Assembly (NCBI GenBank): GCA_002070715.1
Contig: MWDV01000076.1
Location: 1 to 41,482, forward strand
Length of the DNA: 41,482 bases
Origin: Verrucomicrobia bacterium ADurb.Bin118
GTDB lineage: Bacteria > Verrucomicrobiota > Verrucomicrobiia > Limisphaerales > MWDV01
Direction: 5' to 3'
Part shown: positions 14,669 to 23,509 of the stretch, in pieces
Position numbering within the stretch: position 1 is the stretch's first letter
How the letters are laid out: each line of letters begins with the position of its first letter
The notes under the pieces: generated by a model
The model's database searches: none
Told to the model about the DNA's origin: nothing
Seen by the model: the letters and a program-made list of their open reading frames with translations, nothing else
Program-made: the position numbers and the translations under genes

Positions 14669-15397
14669 TCAGACAGCAGCGTCGCCCGACTCGGGCCGCA
14701 TTGTTTTTGCCGCGTCTCTCAGCCGCCGCAGGGCGATCCACGCGGCTTCGCTTTCCGCGGCTTTCTTGCTTTTGCCGATGCCCCGGGCCAGTTCCACCCC
14801 GCCGTAATGAACGGTGCATTCAAACACGCGGTCGTGATCCGGTCCGGTGGCGGAAACCACTTCGTATTGCGGCGCCTCCGGCGAAGTCGCCTGCAAATAT
14901 TCCTGCAATTCGCCTTTGGGATTTTCGATGATCGGGGCCACAGTCAGTTCCTTCAGCGATTGATGGAATTCCCGGTTAATGCACTCGCTGGCGGCGTCAA
15001 AACCGCCATCCAACAACACCGCCCCCAGCACCGCCTCAAAGGCGTCCGCCAAGGCGGAAGGGCGTTCGCGTCCACCGTGCATTTCCTCGCCGCGACTCAG
15101 GATCAAAAACTCGCCCAAACCCAACGCGCGGGCGCGGTCGGCCAGGGAACGGCGGTTGACCAACCGGGCGCGGGCCTTGGTGAGCGGGCCTTCGCCGAAA
15201 CGGGGAAACCGGTCATAGAGGGCGCGCGTCAGGACCAGTTGCAGCACCGCATCGCCCAAGAATTCCAAGCGTTGATTGGTCTGAACGGACGAACCGAGTT
15301 CATGCGCGACCGACGGATGTGTCAGCGCGAGACGCAGCAAGTCGGGATCGCGAAAGCGATAGCCAAGCCGCGTTTGGAGTTCGTCGAATTCAGCCAC
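14669..15397 (-). CDS. rnc: ribonuclease III
   Basis: Cuts double-stranded RNA during rRNA and mRNA processing. The 242-residue protein has the catalytic signature NQRLEFLGDAVLQLVLT and the second acidic cluster ALADAFEAVLGAVLLDGGF. The C-terminal double-stranded RNA-binding domain is at about 160-230 (PKGELQEYLQATS to GIGKSKKAAESEAAWIAL). The start codon is GTG (15397). It follows the zinc-ribbon gene by 21 bases, so the two are probably co-transcribed. Confidence 0.95.
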   Translation of the reverse strand: MAEFDELQTRLGYRFRDPDLLRLALTHPSVAHELGSSVQTNQRLEFLGDAVLQLVLTRALYDRFPRFGEGPLTKARARLVNRRSLADRARALGLGEFLILSRGEEMHGGRERPSALADAFEAVLGAVLLDGGFDAASECINREFHQSLKELTVAPIIENPKGELQEYLQATSPEAPQYEVVSATGPDHDRVFECTVHYGGVELARGIGKSKKAAESEAAWIALRRLRDAAKTMRPESGDAAV

Positions 15398-15418
15398 GGA
15401 GTGAAGGAAAATTACTGT

Positions 15419-16102
15419 CTAACCCACGACGGGGCCGACTGAGTTTTCAACCGGAGACCCTTCCGCTGCCACTGGGTTCTCTTCGGTTTCGCGGGCTATC
15501 GGGTCCTCCGGTGCGACAGCCGTTTCAGAAGGAGGACCGTCCAAGGTCGCCTCCTTATCCGGTGCGGAGGTTGACGACGGTTCTGCCGTTGGATCCGGCA
15601 GGCCGTGTTCGAGCAACATCGCCACGTCGCGCTGGACTTCGTCGAGTTGGTCCAGGCGCAGATCGGGATCGGCGATGGTGAAGAGATCGCCGGTCCGGGG
15701 TTGTTCATAAACGAAGACACGCCGGTCTTCGCGTTGGAGTTGCTCCTTCACCTTGAGCAGCCGTTTGCGCTCCAGCATGACGGCGAGGATGTAGCCGGCG
15801 GGCGCATAGCGGGGATCGTCCCGTTCGATGAGTTTGCGGAGCAGCGATTCGGCGGTGTCCTTTTGGATGGGTTCCGGCGCGGGCGGCGGCGCTTCATAGA
15901 CGCCCTGCCAGTGGGAAATAAATCCCTTCGCAACGACATCGTTGTCGCGGTGGCGGGTTTCCCAGCAAGCCGGGCAGACATCCAGGCGGCGATAATCGTT
16001 CCGGTCGTCAAACAGCAGCGTATGATACGGTTGCTGGTCGGCAAACGGCTGGCCACAGGTTTGGCACGCATGCGCGCGCCCTTGGAGATTCCACTCGTTC
16101 AT
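15419..16102 (-). CDS. zinc-ribbon protein of unknown function
   Basis: A 227-residue protein. Its N-terminus has two CxxC knuckles (HACQTCGQPF and DVCPACWETR) that could bind zinc. The middle (LLRKLIERDDPRYAPAGYIL, LERKRLLKVKEQLQRED) is helical, and the C-terminal ~50 residues are proline-, serine- and glutamate-rich and probably disordered. No enzyme motif is recognised. It is the first gene of a minus-strand run leading into rnc and follows tRNA-Gln by 66 bases. An RNA-related function would suit the setting but is a guess. Confidence 0.7.
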   Translation of the reverse strand: MNEWNLQGRAHACQTCGQPFADQQPYHTLLFDDRNDYRRLDVCPACWETRHRDNDVVAKGFISHWQGVYEAPPPAPEPIQKDTAESLLRKLIERDDPRYAPAGYILAVMLERKRLLKVKEQLQREDRRVFVYEQPRTGDLFTIADPDLRLDQLDEVQRDVAMLLEHGLPDPTAEPSSTSAPDKEATLDGPPSETAVAPEDPIARETEENPVAAEGSPVENSVGPVVG

Positions 16103-16168
16103 TGAAAACCAATTGAACCCGAAAGCGGAACTGCGGCGGAGACGTCACCGTTACGCGTTCGGGTTGAA

Positions 16169-16242
16169 TGGCTGTCCGGCATGGATTCGAACCATGACAA
16201 AGGGCTCCAAAGACCCTTGTGCTACCTTTACACCACCGGACA
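16169..16242 (-). tRNA. tRNA-Gln (anticodon UUG)
   Basis: The minus strand folds as a cloverleaf. The acceptor stem is TGTCCGG/CCGGACA, the D arm GTGT-AAAGGTA-GCAC, the anticodon arm AGGGT-CTTTGGA-GCCCT with TTG at the anticodon, and the T arm CATGG-TTCGAAT-CCATG. The discriminator is G, as expected for glutamine tRNA. CCA is encoded (16169-16171). Confidence 0.92.
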
Positions 16243-16593
16243 GACAGAAGGAAAAATAGCCGCATCCCGGATGGGCGGAAAGGAAAAAACAAAGGCCTGC
16301 GTCCTTCCCGATTTTCCGGTCGGCAAACAATCGAGGAAGGACGAGCGCAAAACCCATGTATCCGGTTGAGTCCGGTTTCCTTTGACAAAATTCGTTATCC
16401 TGATTCGGTTTTGAAAACCGCGCCCAAGCGGTGCGGCGGCAGAAATACCTTGAAGCCCAGTGGGGAAACTTCTTCACTGTTTCCGCATTCTGGATGGTGA
16501 TGGTCCATGCCGGCCTGAAGCTCCGCGATTCCGGTTGAATTCGTTTCCAGTCCGGCCCGGACTCCCAAGTCACCGCCCAGGTCGCACGCACGA
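16243..16593. other. intergenic region between tRNA-Gln and argH
   Basis: No convincing gene is seen. A perfect TTGACA at 16382-16387 on the plus strand could be the -35 of an argH promoter, but 17 bases on the sequence is TCGGTT, a poor -10, and the leader would be about 180 bases long. An open minus-strand frame from 16676 to 16395 shows no recognisable domain and overlaps the argH start, so it is probably chance. Confidence 0.4.
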
Positions 16594-18033
16594 ATGAAAA
16601 AATCAGTTTCAGTTTCCCGCAGCGGCCGGTTCGCCACCGCCCCGGGCGCCGATGTGGCGCAATTTTCCGAATCCATCTCTTTCGATCACCGGCTCTGGCG
16701 GCATGACATCCAAGGGTCGCTCGCGCACGCGGCAATGCTCCACCGGATCGGCCTGCTCACGCGCGCGGAACACACCGCCATCGCGCGGGGATTGAAAGCC
16801 ATCGCCCGCGAGATCGAGCAGGGCAAGTTCTGCTGGCAGCCCGAGCGCGAGGATGTCCACATGAACATCGAAGCCGAATTAACCCAGCGCGTGCCCGCCG
16901 GGGCCAAGCTGCACACCGGACGCTCGCGCAACGACCAGGTGGCGCTTGATATGCGGCTCTGGTTGCGGGATGAGATTTTGGCTCTGCTCGGGGAGGTCAT
17001 CGGTTTGCAACAGGCGCTGGTGCGGCTGGGCGAACAAAACGCCGATGTGCTCATCCCCGGCTACACCCATCTGCAACGCGCGCAACCGGTCTATTTTGCG
17101 CATCATTTGCTTGCCTACGTCGAAATGCTGGAACGCGACAACGAACGGCTCTGGGACGGATGGGACCGGGTCAACGTCTGTCCGCTGGGCGCGGGGGCGA
17201 TTGCCGGTTCAACGCTGCCATTGGACCGCGCGTTTGTGGCCCGGCAGCTTGGATTTGTGGACCTCGAAGGCCGGCCCCGCCTGACCCAAAACTCCATGGA
17301 CGCCGTTAGCGACCGGGATTTCGCCGTCGAGTTTTGCGCGCACGCGGCGTTGTTGGCGGTGCATCTCTCGCGGCTGGCCGAGGACTTGGTGCTTTGGGCC
17401 AGCGCCGAGTTCAATTTCATCCAGATCGCCGATGCCTACACCACTGGTTCGTCACTCATGCCCCAGAAAAAAAATCCGGACGTCGCGGAGCTGGCGCGGG
17501 GCAAATCGGCCCGGGTCATCGGCAACCTCGTGTCGCTGCTCACCCTGCTGAAAGGCTTGCCGATGGCCTACAATCGTGATTTGCAGGAGGACAAGGAACG
17601 GCTGTTCGACACGGCGGACACCGTGCGGGCGACCGTCCGGATTCTGGCGGCGATGCTGCGGCACACGACGGTGAACCGCGCCGCCTGCGCCGTCGCTGCT
17701 CACGATCCGGCGTTGCTGGCCACCGATCTCGCCGATTATCTCGTGCGCCAAGGAATGCCCTTCCGCCGGGCGCATCATGTTGTCGGTGCCGTGGTGGCAT
17801 TGGCGGAGCGGGCGGGCAAACCTCTGAACCAACTTTCGCTGGCGGATTTGCAATCCGTGGATAAAACCTTCGGACGCGAGGCGTTGAAAGTGTTTGATCT
17901 CCGCACGGCAATGGCCCGGCGCCGTCTCCCCGGCGCACCGGGAACGAAACCAGTGCGAACGCAACTGGCGCGCTGGAGGAAGCAGTTGGACGCCCTGCCA
18001 ACTGCCAATCGCCGCCCCGCAAAACCCCGTTAA
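16594..18033 (+). CDS. argH: argininosuccinate lyase
   Basis: Splits argininosuccinate into arginine and fumarate, the last step of arginine synthesis. The 479-residue protein has the superfamily signature GSSLMPQKKNPDVAELARGK, the flexible loop containing the catalytic serine. It also has RSRNDQVALDMRLWLRDEIL and YTHLQRAQPVYFAHHLLAY, which contain the substrate-binding residues and the catalytic histidine (THLQ). The N-terminus reads RSGRF where most relatives have WGGRF, and a C-terminal basic tail (LPTANRRPAKPR) is slightly long. The nitrilase-family gene begins 12 bases after its stop, suggesting co-transcription. Confidence 0.95.
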   Translation: MKKSVSVSRSGRFATAPGADVAQFSESISFDHRLWRHDIQGSLAHAAMLHRIGLLTRAEHTAIARGLKAIAREIEQGKFCWQPEREDVHMNIEAELTQRVPAGAKLHTGRSRNDQVALDMRLWLRDEILALLGEVIGLQQALVRLGEQNADVLIPGYTHLQRAQPVYFAHHLLAYVEMLERDNERLWDGWDRVNVCPLGAGAIAGSTLPLDRAFVARQLGFVDLEGRPRLTQNSMDAVSDRDFAVEFCAHAALLAVHLSRLAEDLVLWASAEFNFIQIADAYTTGSSLMPQKKNPDVAELARGKSARVIGNLVSLLTLLKGLPMAYNRDLQEDKERLFDTADTVRATVRILAAMLRHTTVNRAACAVAAHDPALLATDLADYLVRQGMPFRRAHHVVGAVVALAERAGKPLNQLSLADLQSVDKTFGREALKVFDLRTAMARRRLPGAPGTKPVRTQLARWRKQLDALPTANRRPAKPR

Positions 18034-18045
18034 AACCCATCCGCC

Positions 18046-18906
18046 ATGCCTGCCGCCAAGACCCTCCAAGTTTCCTGTGTCCAACTCCACTGGGCAAAGC
18101 CGCTGGAGCGCAATCTGGAGCGCACGCGGCATTACATCCGGTTGGCCGCCAGCGAAGGCAGCCGGGTGGTGCTGTTCCCGGAGGCCAACCTGACCAGCTA
18201 CGATTTTCCTTACGTGCTCGGGCTGACTTCCGAAGCCGTGCAACGTGCTCTGGATGAAACCCGCCGCGCGGCAGCAGCCGCAGGCATCTGGGTGATCGTG
18301 GGCACACTCAAACCCACTGCGAACCGCCTGCTGAATCTGGCGCATGTCATTTCGCCAACGGGTGACATCGTCCACGAGTATGCCAAGATTCATCTGGCCG
18401 GGCAGGATGAAAAACAATCCTGCCGGGGTGGCGACAAGCTGTCGCTCTTCAAACTGGACGGCGTGCTTTGCACCCTGGCCATCTGCCGCGACGGACGGCA
18501 TCCCGAGGTGTATCGTCTGCCCGCCATGGCCGGCGCGCAGATTCTGTTTCATCCTTCGTGCAGTTCGGACGCCATCGAGGCGGTCTTGTGGAAACGCGTG
18601 TCCGGTCGGGCGCAACAACCTGTCGGTCCGAATAGTGGTATTTTTCATTGTGTCGCCAACACGGTCGGACAAGCTGCGGATGGCCGGCAAACTTCCAGCG
18701 GACAATCATTCATCCGCGAGCCGTCCGGGATGCCGCTGGCCGAGGCGGGCTGGTATCAGGAGGAAATGATCACCGCCGTCCTGGATCTGTCCCGCGCCGA
18801 CCGCGGTTATGCGTTGGACAGCCTGAACGATCCGCCTTTCCTCCGTCGCCATTGGGAACAAATGATTCAAGACGTCAAAGCCCGGGCGGACAGGAAACCC
18901 GAATGA
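18046..18906 (+). CDS. carbon-nitrogen hydrolase (nitrilase superfamily)
   Basis: A 286-residue cytoplasmic amidase-type protein. The catalytic triad is visible as glutamate in VVLFPEANLTSYDF, lysine in HEYAKIHLAG and cysteine in LAICRDGRHPEVYR. Family members cleave non-peptide C-N bonds (amides, N-carbamoyl groups, omega-amides). The substrate cannot be told from sequence here. Being directly downstream of argH could point to arginine- or polyamine-linked nitrogen metabolism, but the family is broad and this is only context. Length is normal and the ATG at 18046 gives a typical N-terminus (LQVSCVQLHW). Confidence 0.85.
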   Translation: MPAAKTLQVSCVQLHWAKPLERNLERTRHYIRLAASEGSRVVLFPEANLTSYDFPYVLGLTSEAVQRALDETRRAAAAAGIWVIVGTLKPTANRLLNLAHVISPTGDIVHEYAKIHLAGQDEKQSCRGGDKLSLFKLDGVLCTLAICRDGRHPEVYRLPAMAGAQILFHPSCSSDAIEAVLWKRVSGRAQQPVGPNSGIFHCVANTVGQAADGRQTSSGQSFIREPSGMPLAEAGWYQEEMITAVLDLSRADRGYALDSLNDPPFLRRHWEQMIQDVKARADRKPE

Positions 18907-19073
18907 GGCTTCGCCCTGAAGCCGCCCCGCCCTGCGCGGCAAACGGCAGCTTTCTCGCGGAAAAACTCTGATCCCGATAAACCCTGACCCGGGTTGGCGG
19001 CGCCGTGTTCCGGGATGGTTTTACTTTTTATTTGTTCCCTTTCGGCTTTAGGCTAATTTAGCGCAATCGCTGA

Positions 19074-19102
19074 TTATGAATTCTCATGGACTAAATTATA
19101 AT
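19074..19102 (+). promoter_or_regulatory. probable promoter of the histidine kinase gene
   Basis: A perfect TATAAT (19097-19102) stands in an AT-rich window of an otherwise GC-rich region. Seventeen bases upstream is TTATGA (19074-19079), a partial -35. The predicted transcription start near 19109 falls just ahead of the ATG at 19120. Confidence 0.5.
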
Positions 19103-19119
19103 TGTGCAACGAGAGAGAA

Positions 19120-20286
19120 ATGGCGGGGTCGGAGCCCGTTCGGCTTTTAATCGGGCGCGTAACAGTGTATAAATACGAAATTATGGCAAAAACCGACAAC
19201 CAGGTTGCGGATCCAGCAACGCACGGACTTGGTTTTTTCGATGTCCTGAATGATTGCTTGGACGGCGGGCTGCTTTGCCTTGATGCCCGGGGGCTTATCC
19301 TGTCGGCGACGGCGGGCGCGCAGCAGATGCTCGGCTTGGCGACCGATCAACTGGTGGGGCACGGTCCCGAAGTGCTGCCCGCCCCCTTGGCCGATCTCAT
19401 TCGCACTGCGCTACAGACGGACAAACCGGCGGCCGAGCACGGGGTCGAACTGCGGTTGCCGGGGCCGGAACCCCGCGTGATCCGGGTCCGTTGGGTGCGT
19501 CCTGATCACGTGCTTTGTCAGAGCGGCTTCATCGTCCTCCTGAATGATCTGACCGCCGTCCGCCGCTGGGAACCGGATCTTGCCCGATTGGACCGGCTTA
19601 CCAGTATTGGCACGCTCTCAGCCGGCATGGCGCATGAAATCAAAAATGCCTTGGTGGCCATTAAAACGTTCATTGAACTTTCGCCCGTTTCGTCGGCCAA
19701 CGCAGAATTGAAGGCCCTCGCCCAACGGGAACTCCAACGCATCGAATCCATCATCAGCCAGATGTTGAAATTTGCCGGGCCCGCGGAACCCCGACTGGCC
19801 CCGGTCCGGCTCTCCGAAATTCTCGATCACTCCCTGCGACTGGCCCGGCATCCGATGGCTCAAAAAGCGATCCAACTGCAACAGGATTTCCAAGCTGCAT
19901 CCGACTGGGTGAACGGCGATGAATGTCAGTTGGAGCAAGCCTTCACCAACCTCATTCTCAACGCCATTGAAGCCATGGACCACGGCGGCACCCTCACGCT
20001 GAATCTCCGCCAGCTTGAAGCGGGAGATGGCTCGGACGCGCCGGGGGATGACGCGCACCCGATGCGCTTGTGCGCGACGGTGGCCGACACCGGCGTGGGC
20101 GTGCCCGCCGAGCACCGGCACCGGATGTTCGAACCGTTCTTCACCACCAAACGCGAGGGCACGGGGCTCGGCCTGGCCATTACCCGCCGCATCTTCGAAC
20201 AGCACCGGGCCGTGGTCCGTCTGGAAAGCGAAGTGAACCAAGGCACGACGTTTCACGTGTGCTTCACTCCGCTGCCCCCGCCCTGA
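19120..20286 (+). CDS. PAS-domain sensor histidine kinase, NtrB-like
   Basis: A soluble two-component kinase of 388 residues. A PAS-like domain (about 40-145, FFDVLNDCLDGGLLCLD onward) is followed by the dimerisation/phosphoacceptor helix with histidine in TLSAGMAHEIKNALVAIKTF. The ATPase shows the N box NLILNAIEAMDH, the G1 box DTGVGVP, FEPFFTTKREGTGLGLAI and a final strand GTTFHVCF. No transmembrane segment is present, so it senses something in the cytoplasm; the layout resembles NtrB. No response regulator is adjacent, making it an orphan kinase. The start at 19120 is preceded by GAGAGA and by a good -10 box; an ATG at 19183, preceded by TATAAA, is an alternative that removes 21 unconserved residues. 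Confidence 0.85.
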   Translation: MAGSEPVRLLIGRVTVYKYEIMAKTDNQVADPATHGLGFFDVLNDCLDGGLLCLDARGLILSATAGAQQMLGLATDQLVGHGPEVLPAPLADLIRTALQTDKPAAEHGVELRLPGPEPRVIRVRWVRPDHVLCQSGFIVLLNDLTAVRRWEPDLARLDRLTSIGTLSAGMAHEIKNALVAIKTFIELSPVSSANAELKALAQRELQRIESIISQMLKFAGPAEPRLAPVRLSEILDHSLRLARHPMAQKAIQLQQDFQAASDWVNGDECQLEQAFTNLILNAIEAMDHGGTLTLNLRQLEAGDGSDAPGDDAHPMRLCATVADTGVGVPAEHRHRMFEPFFTTKREGTGLGLAITRRIFEQHRAVVRLESEVNQGTTFHVCFTPLPPP

Positions 20287-20297
20287 CCCGCGTCGCG

Positions 20298-21317
20298 ATG
20301 CCCATTCCGTCCCCGCCGCCCGCCGTTTCCACCGAACGCGTGCGGCTGGTGGTGTGCAGCGACATTCACTACGCCAGCGCGGCGGAACAGGCGCGGGGCG
20401 AGCATCAGGAACTCGCGATGATTACCAATCCGCTGCTTCGTATCGCCCTCCGCAGTTTTCGTCACTGGATCTGGCTGCGCCATCCCCTCCGGCAAAACGG
20501 GTTGCTGGATGAATTTCTGCGACGCGTTCCGGACTTCGATTACGGGATCGCCAACGGCGATTACGCCGCGGACATGGCGTTTCTGGGCGTCAGTGATCCC
20601 GCGACTTTTGCCGGGGCCCAGACGTGTCTGACCCGGTTGCGCGCACGGTTTGGCGAACGCTTCCGGGCGACCCTCGGCGATCATGAACTCGGCAAGTTAA
20701 GTTTCTTCGGACACTACGGCGGCCTCCGGCTGGCGAGTTGGCACCGGGCCCACGCCGAGCTGGGTCTCGAAGGTTGCTGGCAACTGGACCTCGGCTGTTA
20801 CACGTTGCTGGGCGTGACGTCCACCCTGCTGGCGCTGCCGGCATTTGCCGCGGACATGCTGGAGACGGAACGCGCGGACTGGCAGCGGTTGCGCGCGGAA
20901 CACCTGACGCGCATCCGGGAAATCTTGACCGGGCTGGCGCCCGACCGGCGGTTGATTCTCTTCTGCCACGACCCGACGGCGCTGCCGTTTCTGGGACAGG
21001 AACCCGCGATGCGCGCGCGCTGGCCGCAACTGGAACTGACCGTCATCGGGCATCTGCATTCACCGCTCGTGCTGTGGAAAAGCCGGTTGCTCAGCGGCAT
21101 GCCGCAACTGACCTGTCTGGGCGCCACCGTGGCGCGGATGAGCGGCGCGCTACGGCGGGCGCGCGAGTGGCGACCGTTTCGCGTGCGGTTATGTCCTTCG
21201 CTGGCGGGACTGCAAGTGGAACGCGGCGGCGGCTGGGGTTCGCTGACATTGGATCCAGCGGGCCGGGCACCCTTGGAATGGCACCTCCACCGGTTGCGCC
21301 GGGCGGCGGCGGCTTAA
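20298..21317 (+). CDS. metallophosphoesterase
   Basis: A 339-residue protein of the calcineurin-like phosphoesterase superfamily. Motifs in order are VVCSDIHYAS (D-x-H), GIANGDYAADM (GD), ATLGDHELGKLSFFGHYGG, where GDHE stands in for the usual GNHD/E, ILFCHDPTALPF (H) and TVIGHLHSPLVL (GHxH). The set is complete enough to bind two metals. No signal peptide is evident. It starts 11 bases after the kinase stop, so they may be co-transcribed. Its stop overlaps that of convergent lptD by four bases. Substrate unknown. It is not closely similar to the phosphoesterase at 4513-5352. Confidence 0.78.
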   Translation: MPIPSPPPAVSTERVRLVVCSDIHYASAAEQARGEHQELAMITNPLLRIALRSFRHWIWLRHPLRQNGLLDEFLRRVPDFDYGIANGDYAADMAFLGVSDPATFAGAQTCLTRLRARFGERFRATLGDHELGKLSFFGHYGGLRLASWHRAHAELGLEGCWQLDLGCYTLLGVTSTLLALPAFAADMLETERADWQRLRAEHLTRIREILTGLAPDRRLILFCHDPTALPFLGQEPAMRARWPQLELTVIGHLHSPLVLWKSRLLSGMPQLTCLGATVARMSGALRRAREWRPFRVRLCPSLAGLQVERGGGWGSLTLDPAGRAPLEWHLHRLRRAAAA

Positions 21318-23509
21318 CGGCCAATCAAACCGTAGGGTCGAATGGCGTCATCCCCCACGCGGTAGCGCGGCGCAGCTTTCAGCGATACGGTGAACGCCAC
21401 GGTGTAATCGTCCGCCCCGCCCCGATTATCCCGCACGCGGAAAGTCAACGCCCCCGTCCAGTTGCGGAAATCGCGGTAGAGCGAATACATCTGTTGCTGC
21501 AACCGCCCGCCATCCACGTCGTAATAATGGGTGGCGCGCACGCCCCAGTTTTCATTCAGCCGGTAGAAAACGCTGTTGTAGATGAGGTCGTTGCCTTCCC
21601 CCCAAGCTGGCGCCGGCGCCCAGTAATCGCGCAAATAATAATGGCCGAGGCTCCAGCTCCAGACGTTGCCGGGTTGGACCGTCAGGGTGTGGAAAGCCAT
21701 CCGCCAGCGGCCGCCATCCACGTCGTAGCGGGTTTCAGAAGCGAGCGAGAGCCAGGACCGGGGCCGAAAAACAAACTCCGAATAAAGATCCGCAAAGGTG
21801 GTTTGCCCGTCCTCGGGGTTTAAGCGCCAATCGGTGAACACGGCCCAATCCACGACATTGTCGAGCTGCCCCTCGCGCCGAGTTTGCAGCCGGTTGCGCA
21901 GCCCAAAGCGCAAGACGTTTTGCGCGTCCACGGAATCCACGGCGTTGTAATCGGGATATTCGATGGGCAACAGCAGCAGGCTGGGCAAATCGTCATCAAA
22001 CTGCGGCAGCTCCCCCGGCCGGCGATTGGGGCGGGGCACATAGACATAGTTGACGGACGGCTCGATGATATGCCGCAAGCCGTCGAGTTGGAACAAACGG
22101 TTGGTGGCGCCGGTCCAAGTGCGCGAAGCTTTGAACGAGACTTCGGCGCCGGTGTTGAATACACTGCGGGTCCGTTCCTCCAGTTGGCTGCCGGGCCCGT
22201 GGGTTTCCCCGTAATACGTTAACCGGCCACCAACCCGGGGGGTGACGTTGAGCCAGCCGAACAGCGTCCACGGCAGCAGCACCTGATGGTAGGTATCGGC
22301 GCGGAAAGCCTCGTAGCGCGGTTCCGGGATCGCATTAGTCTCGGCAAACCGGCGCCGGTAAAAACCGGTGGCGCTTTCACTCTCGTAATACAACGGCGAA
22401 ACGCCCAGTTGCTGCCGCCACCCGGTGAATTTGACCTCCGGCAACCGCTCCACGGTATCAAAGAAATCGTTGATGCGCGGCTGGACGTAGAGGTCGAGCG
22501 CGAAATCATCCCAGAATTTTGCGGCCTCGAAGAAGGTGGTCGGCTGGGGATTCTGACGATACGCGCTTTCAAAGAAATCTCGATGCATTGAGGGATCGCT
22601 CTGGTAACGGATCTGCGAGCGCAACGTGAGGTTGGTCCACGGCTCCGCCCGGTAGGCCAGGTGCAACCGCTGGCGATGATGGGAAATGTTGTCGCCGAAG
22701 GCATCCTTCCCCGGCGAATCATCGTATGCGTAGTAGTAACTCAAAGCCGCTTCGCCCCACCGCCCCAGGTGCGCGTTGAAATCCGGGCCCATCCCCACCC
22801 CGCTTTTGGTCCGGTAATCCAAATGCAGTTCCGCGTCCAGGGTGTCGTTGATCAGCCAGGTGTAAGTGCCGAGCAGAAACGCGCCATACCGGCTGCGATA
22901 CCCCGGTACGACGCTGAAATGGTTTCCCGGTCCGTCCAACCGCCGTTTGTAGTAGGGAAAATAAAACGCCGGCACGCTCCCCAGATACAACGTCGCGCGG
23001 CGCATCTCGACGTATTCACCCGGGACGATGGTGATGTGGCTGGCCTGCACCCGCTCGAACGGTTTGGCCACGTCATCCGTGGTGACAAACGCGTTGGTGG
23101 CCGTGTAAATCTGGTTGGTGGCGTCGCCGCTCAGTCCATAAGCTCCGGCAAACACGGGCGCCAGGCCGGTGCGAAACTGCTCGGCCTGCATCTGGCGCGT
23201 CTTGAAATTATACAGGATTCGTTCTCCCACCCAGATTTGGTTGTCGCGTTGAATCCGCACCCGTCCCTCGGCGAGAACCTCGCCCGTCTCCTGATTCACC
23301 GTGGCGCGGTCCGCCGTCAACACCGCGCCGCTATACTTGACGAGGATGGGCGTGGTGGCATGAATGACTCCGGTGTCGGGATCCCAATCCAGCCGGGCGT
23401 CACGGGTGAGTGATTCCACCTCCCAAACCCCCTGAATTTGGGCCCCGGCGTGGAACGGGGCGAGCCCGATCCCGCCCACCAAGGCAAGCATGACGCACAG
23501 TTTTTTCAT
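21314..23509 (-). CDS. lptD: LPS-assembly outer membrane protein LptD
   Basis: Beta-barrel that, with the LptE lipoprotein, inserts lipopolysaccharide into the outer leaflet of the outer membrane. The 731-residue protein begins with a signal peptide (MKKLCVMLALVGGIGLA). An OstA-type N-terminal periplasmic domain follows (ARLDWDPDTGVIHATTPI, TADRATVNQETGEVLAEGRV), and a long barrel with regularly alternating strands rich in Y, W, R and D ends in RVGDDAIRPYGLIGR. No cysteine occurs after the signal peptide, so the disulfide switch that controls E. coli LptD cannot form. Presence of this gene supports a Gram-negative envelope with LPS. It is shorter than the enterobacterial protein (~780). Confidence 0.88.
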   Translation of the reverse strand: MKKLCVMLALVGGIGLAPFHAGAQIQGVWEVESLTRDARLDWDPDTGVIHATTPILVKYSGAVLTADRATVNQETGEVLAEGRVRIQRDNQIWVGERILYNFKTRQMQAEQFRTGLAPVFAGAYGLSGDATNQIYTATNAFVTTDDVAKPFERVQASHITIVPGEYVEMRRATLYLGSVPAFYFPYYKRRLDGPGNHFSVVPGYRSRYGAFLLGTYTWLINDTLDAELHLDYRTKSGVGMGPDFNAHLGRWGEAALSYYYAYDDSPGKDAFGDNISHHRQRLHLAYRAEPWTNLTLRSQIRYQSDPSMHRDFFESAYRQNPQPTTFFEAAKFWDDFALDLYVQPRINDFFDTVERLPEVKFTGWRQQLGVSPLYYESESATGFYRRRFAETNAIPEPRYEAFRADTYHQVLLPWTLFGWLNVTPRVGGRLTYYGETHGPGSQLEERTRSVFNTGAEVSFKASRTWTGATNRLFQLDGLRHIIEPSVNYVYVPRPNRRPGELPQFDDDLPSLLLLPIEYPDYNAVDSVDAQNVLRFGLRNRLQTRREGQLDNVVDWAVFTDWRLNPEDGQTTFADLYSEFVFRPRSWLSLASETRYDVDGGRWRMAFHTLTVQPGNVWSWSLGHYYLRDYWAPAPAWGEGNDLIYNSVFYRLNENWGVRATHYYDVDGGRLQQQMYSLYRDFRNWTGALTFRVRDNRGGADDYTVAFTVSLKAAPRYRVGDDAIRPYGLIGR

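Noticed and set aside
16395-16676. Minus-strand frame between tRNA-Gln and argH
   Set aside because: No recognisable domain, no ribosome-binding site and overlap with the argH start on the opposite strand.
19102-19122. TTG start for the histidine kinase
   Set aside because: It overlaps the TATAAT box, so transcription would begin downstream of it.
20298-21317. Possible kinship with the phosphoesterase of the GTPase operon
   Set aside because: Both share only the superfamily motifs; the spacing and surrounding sequence differ, so no duplication is inferred.
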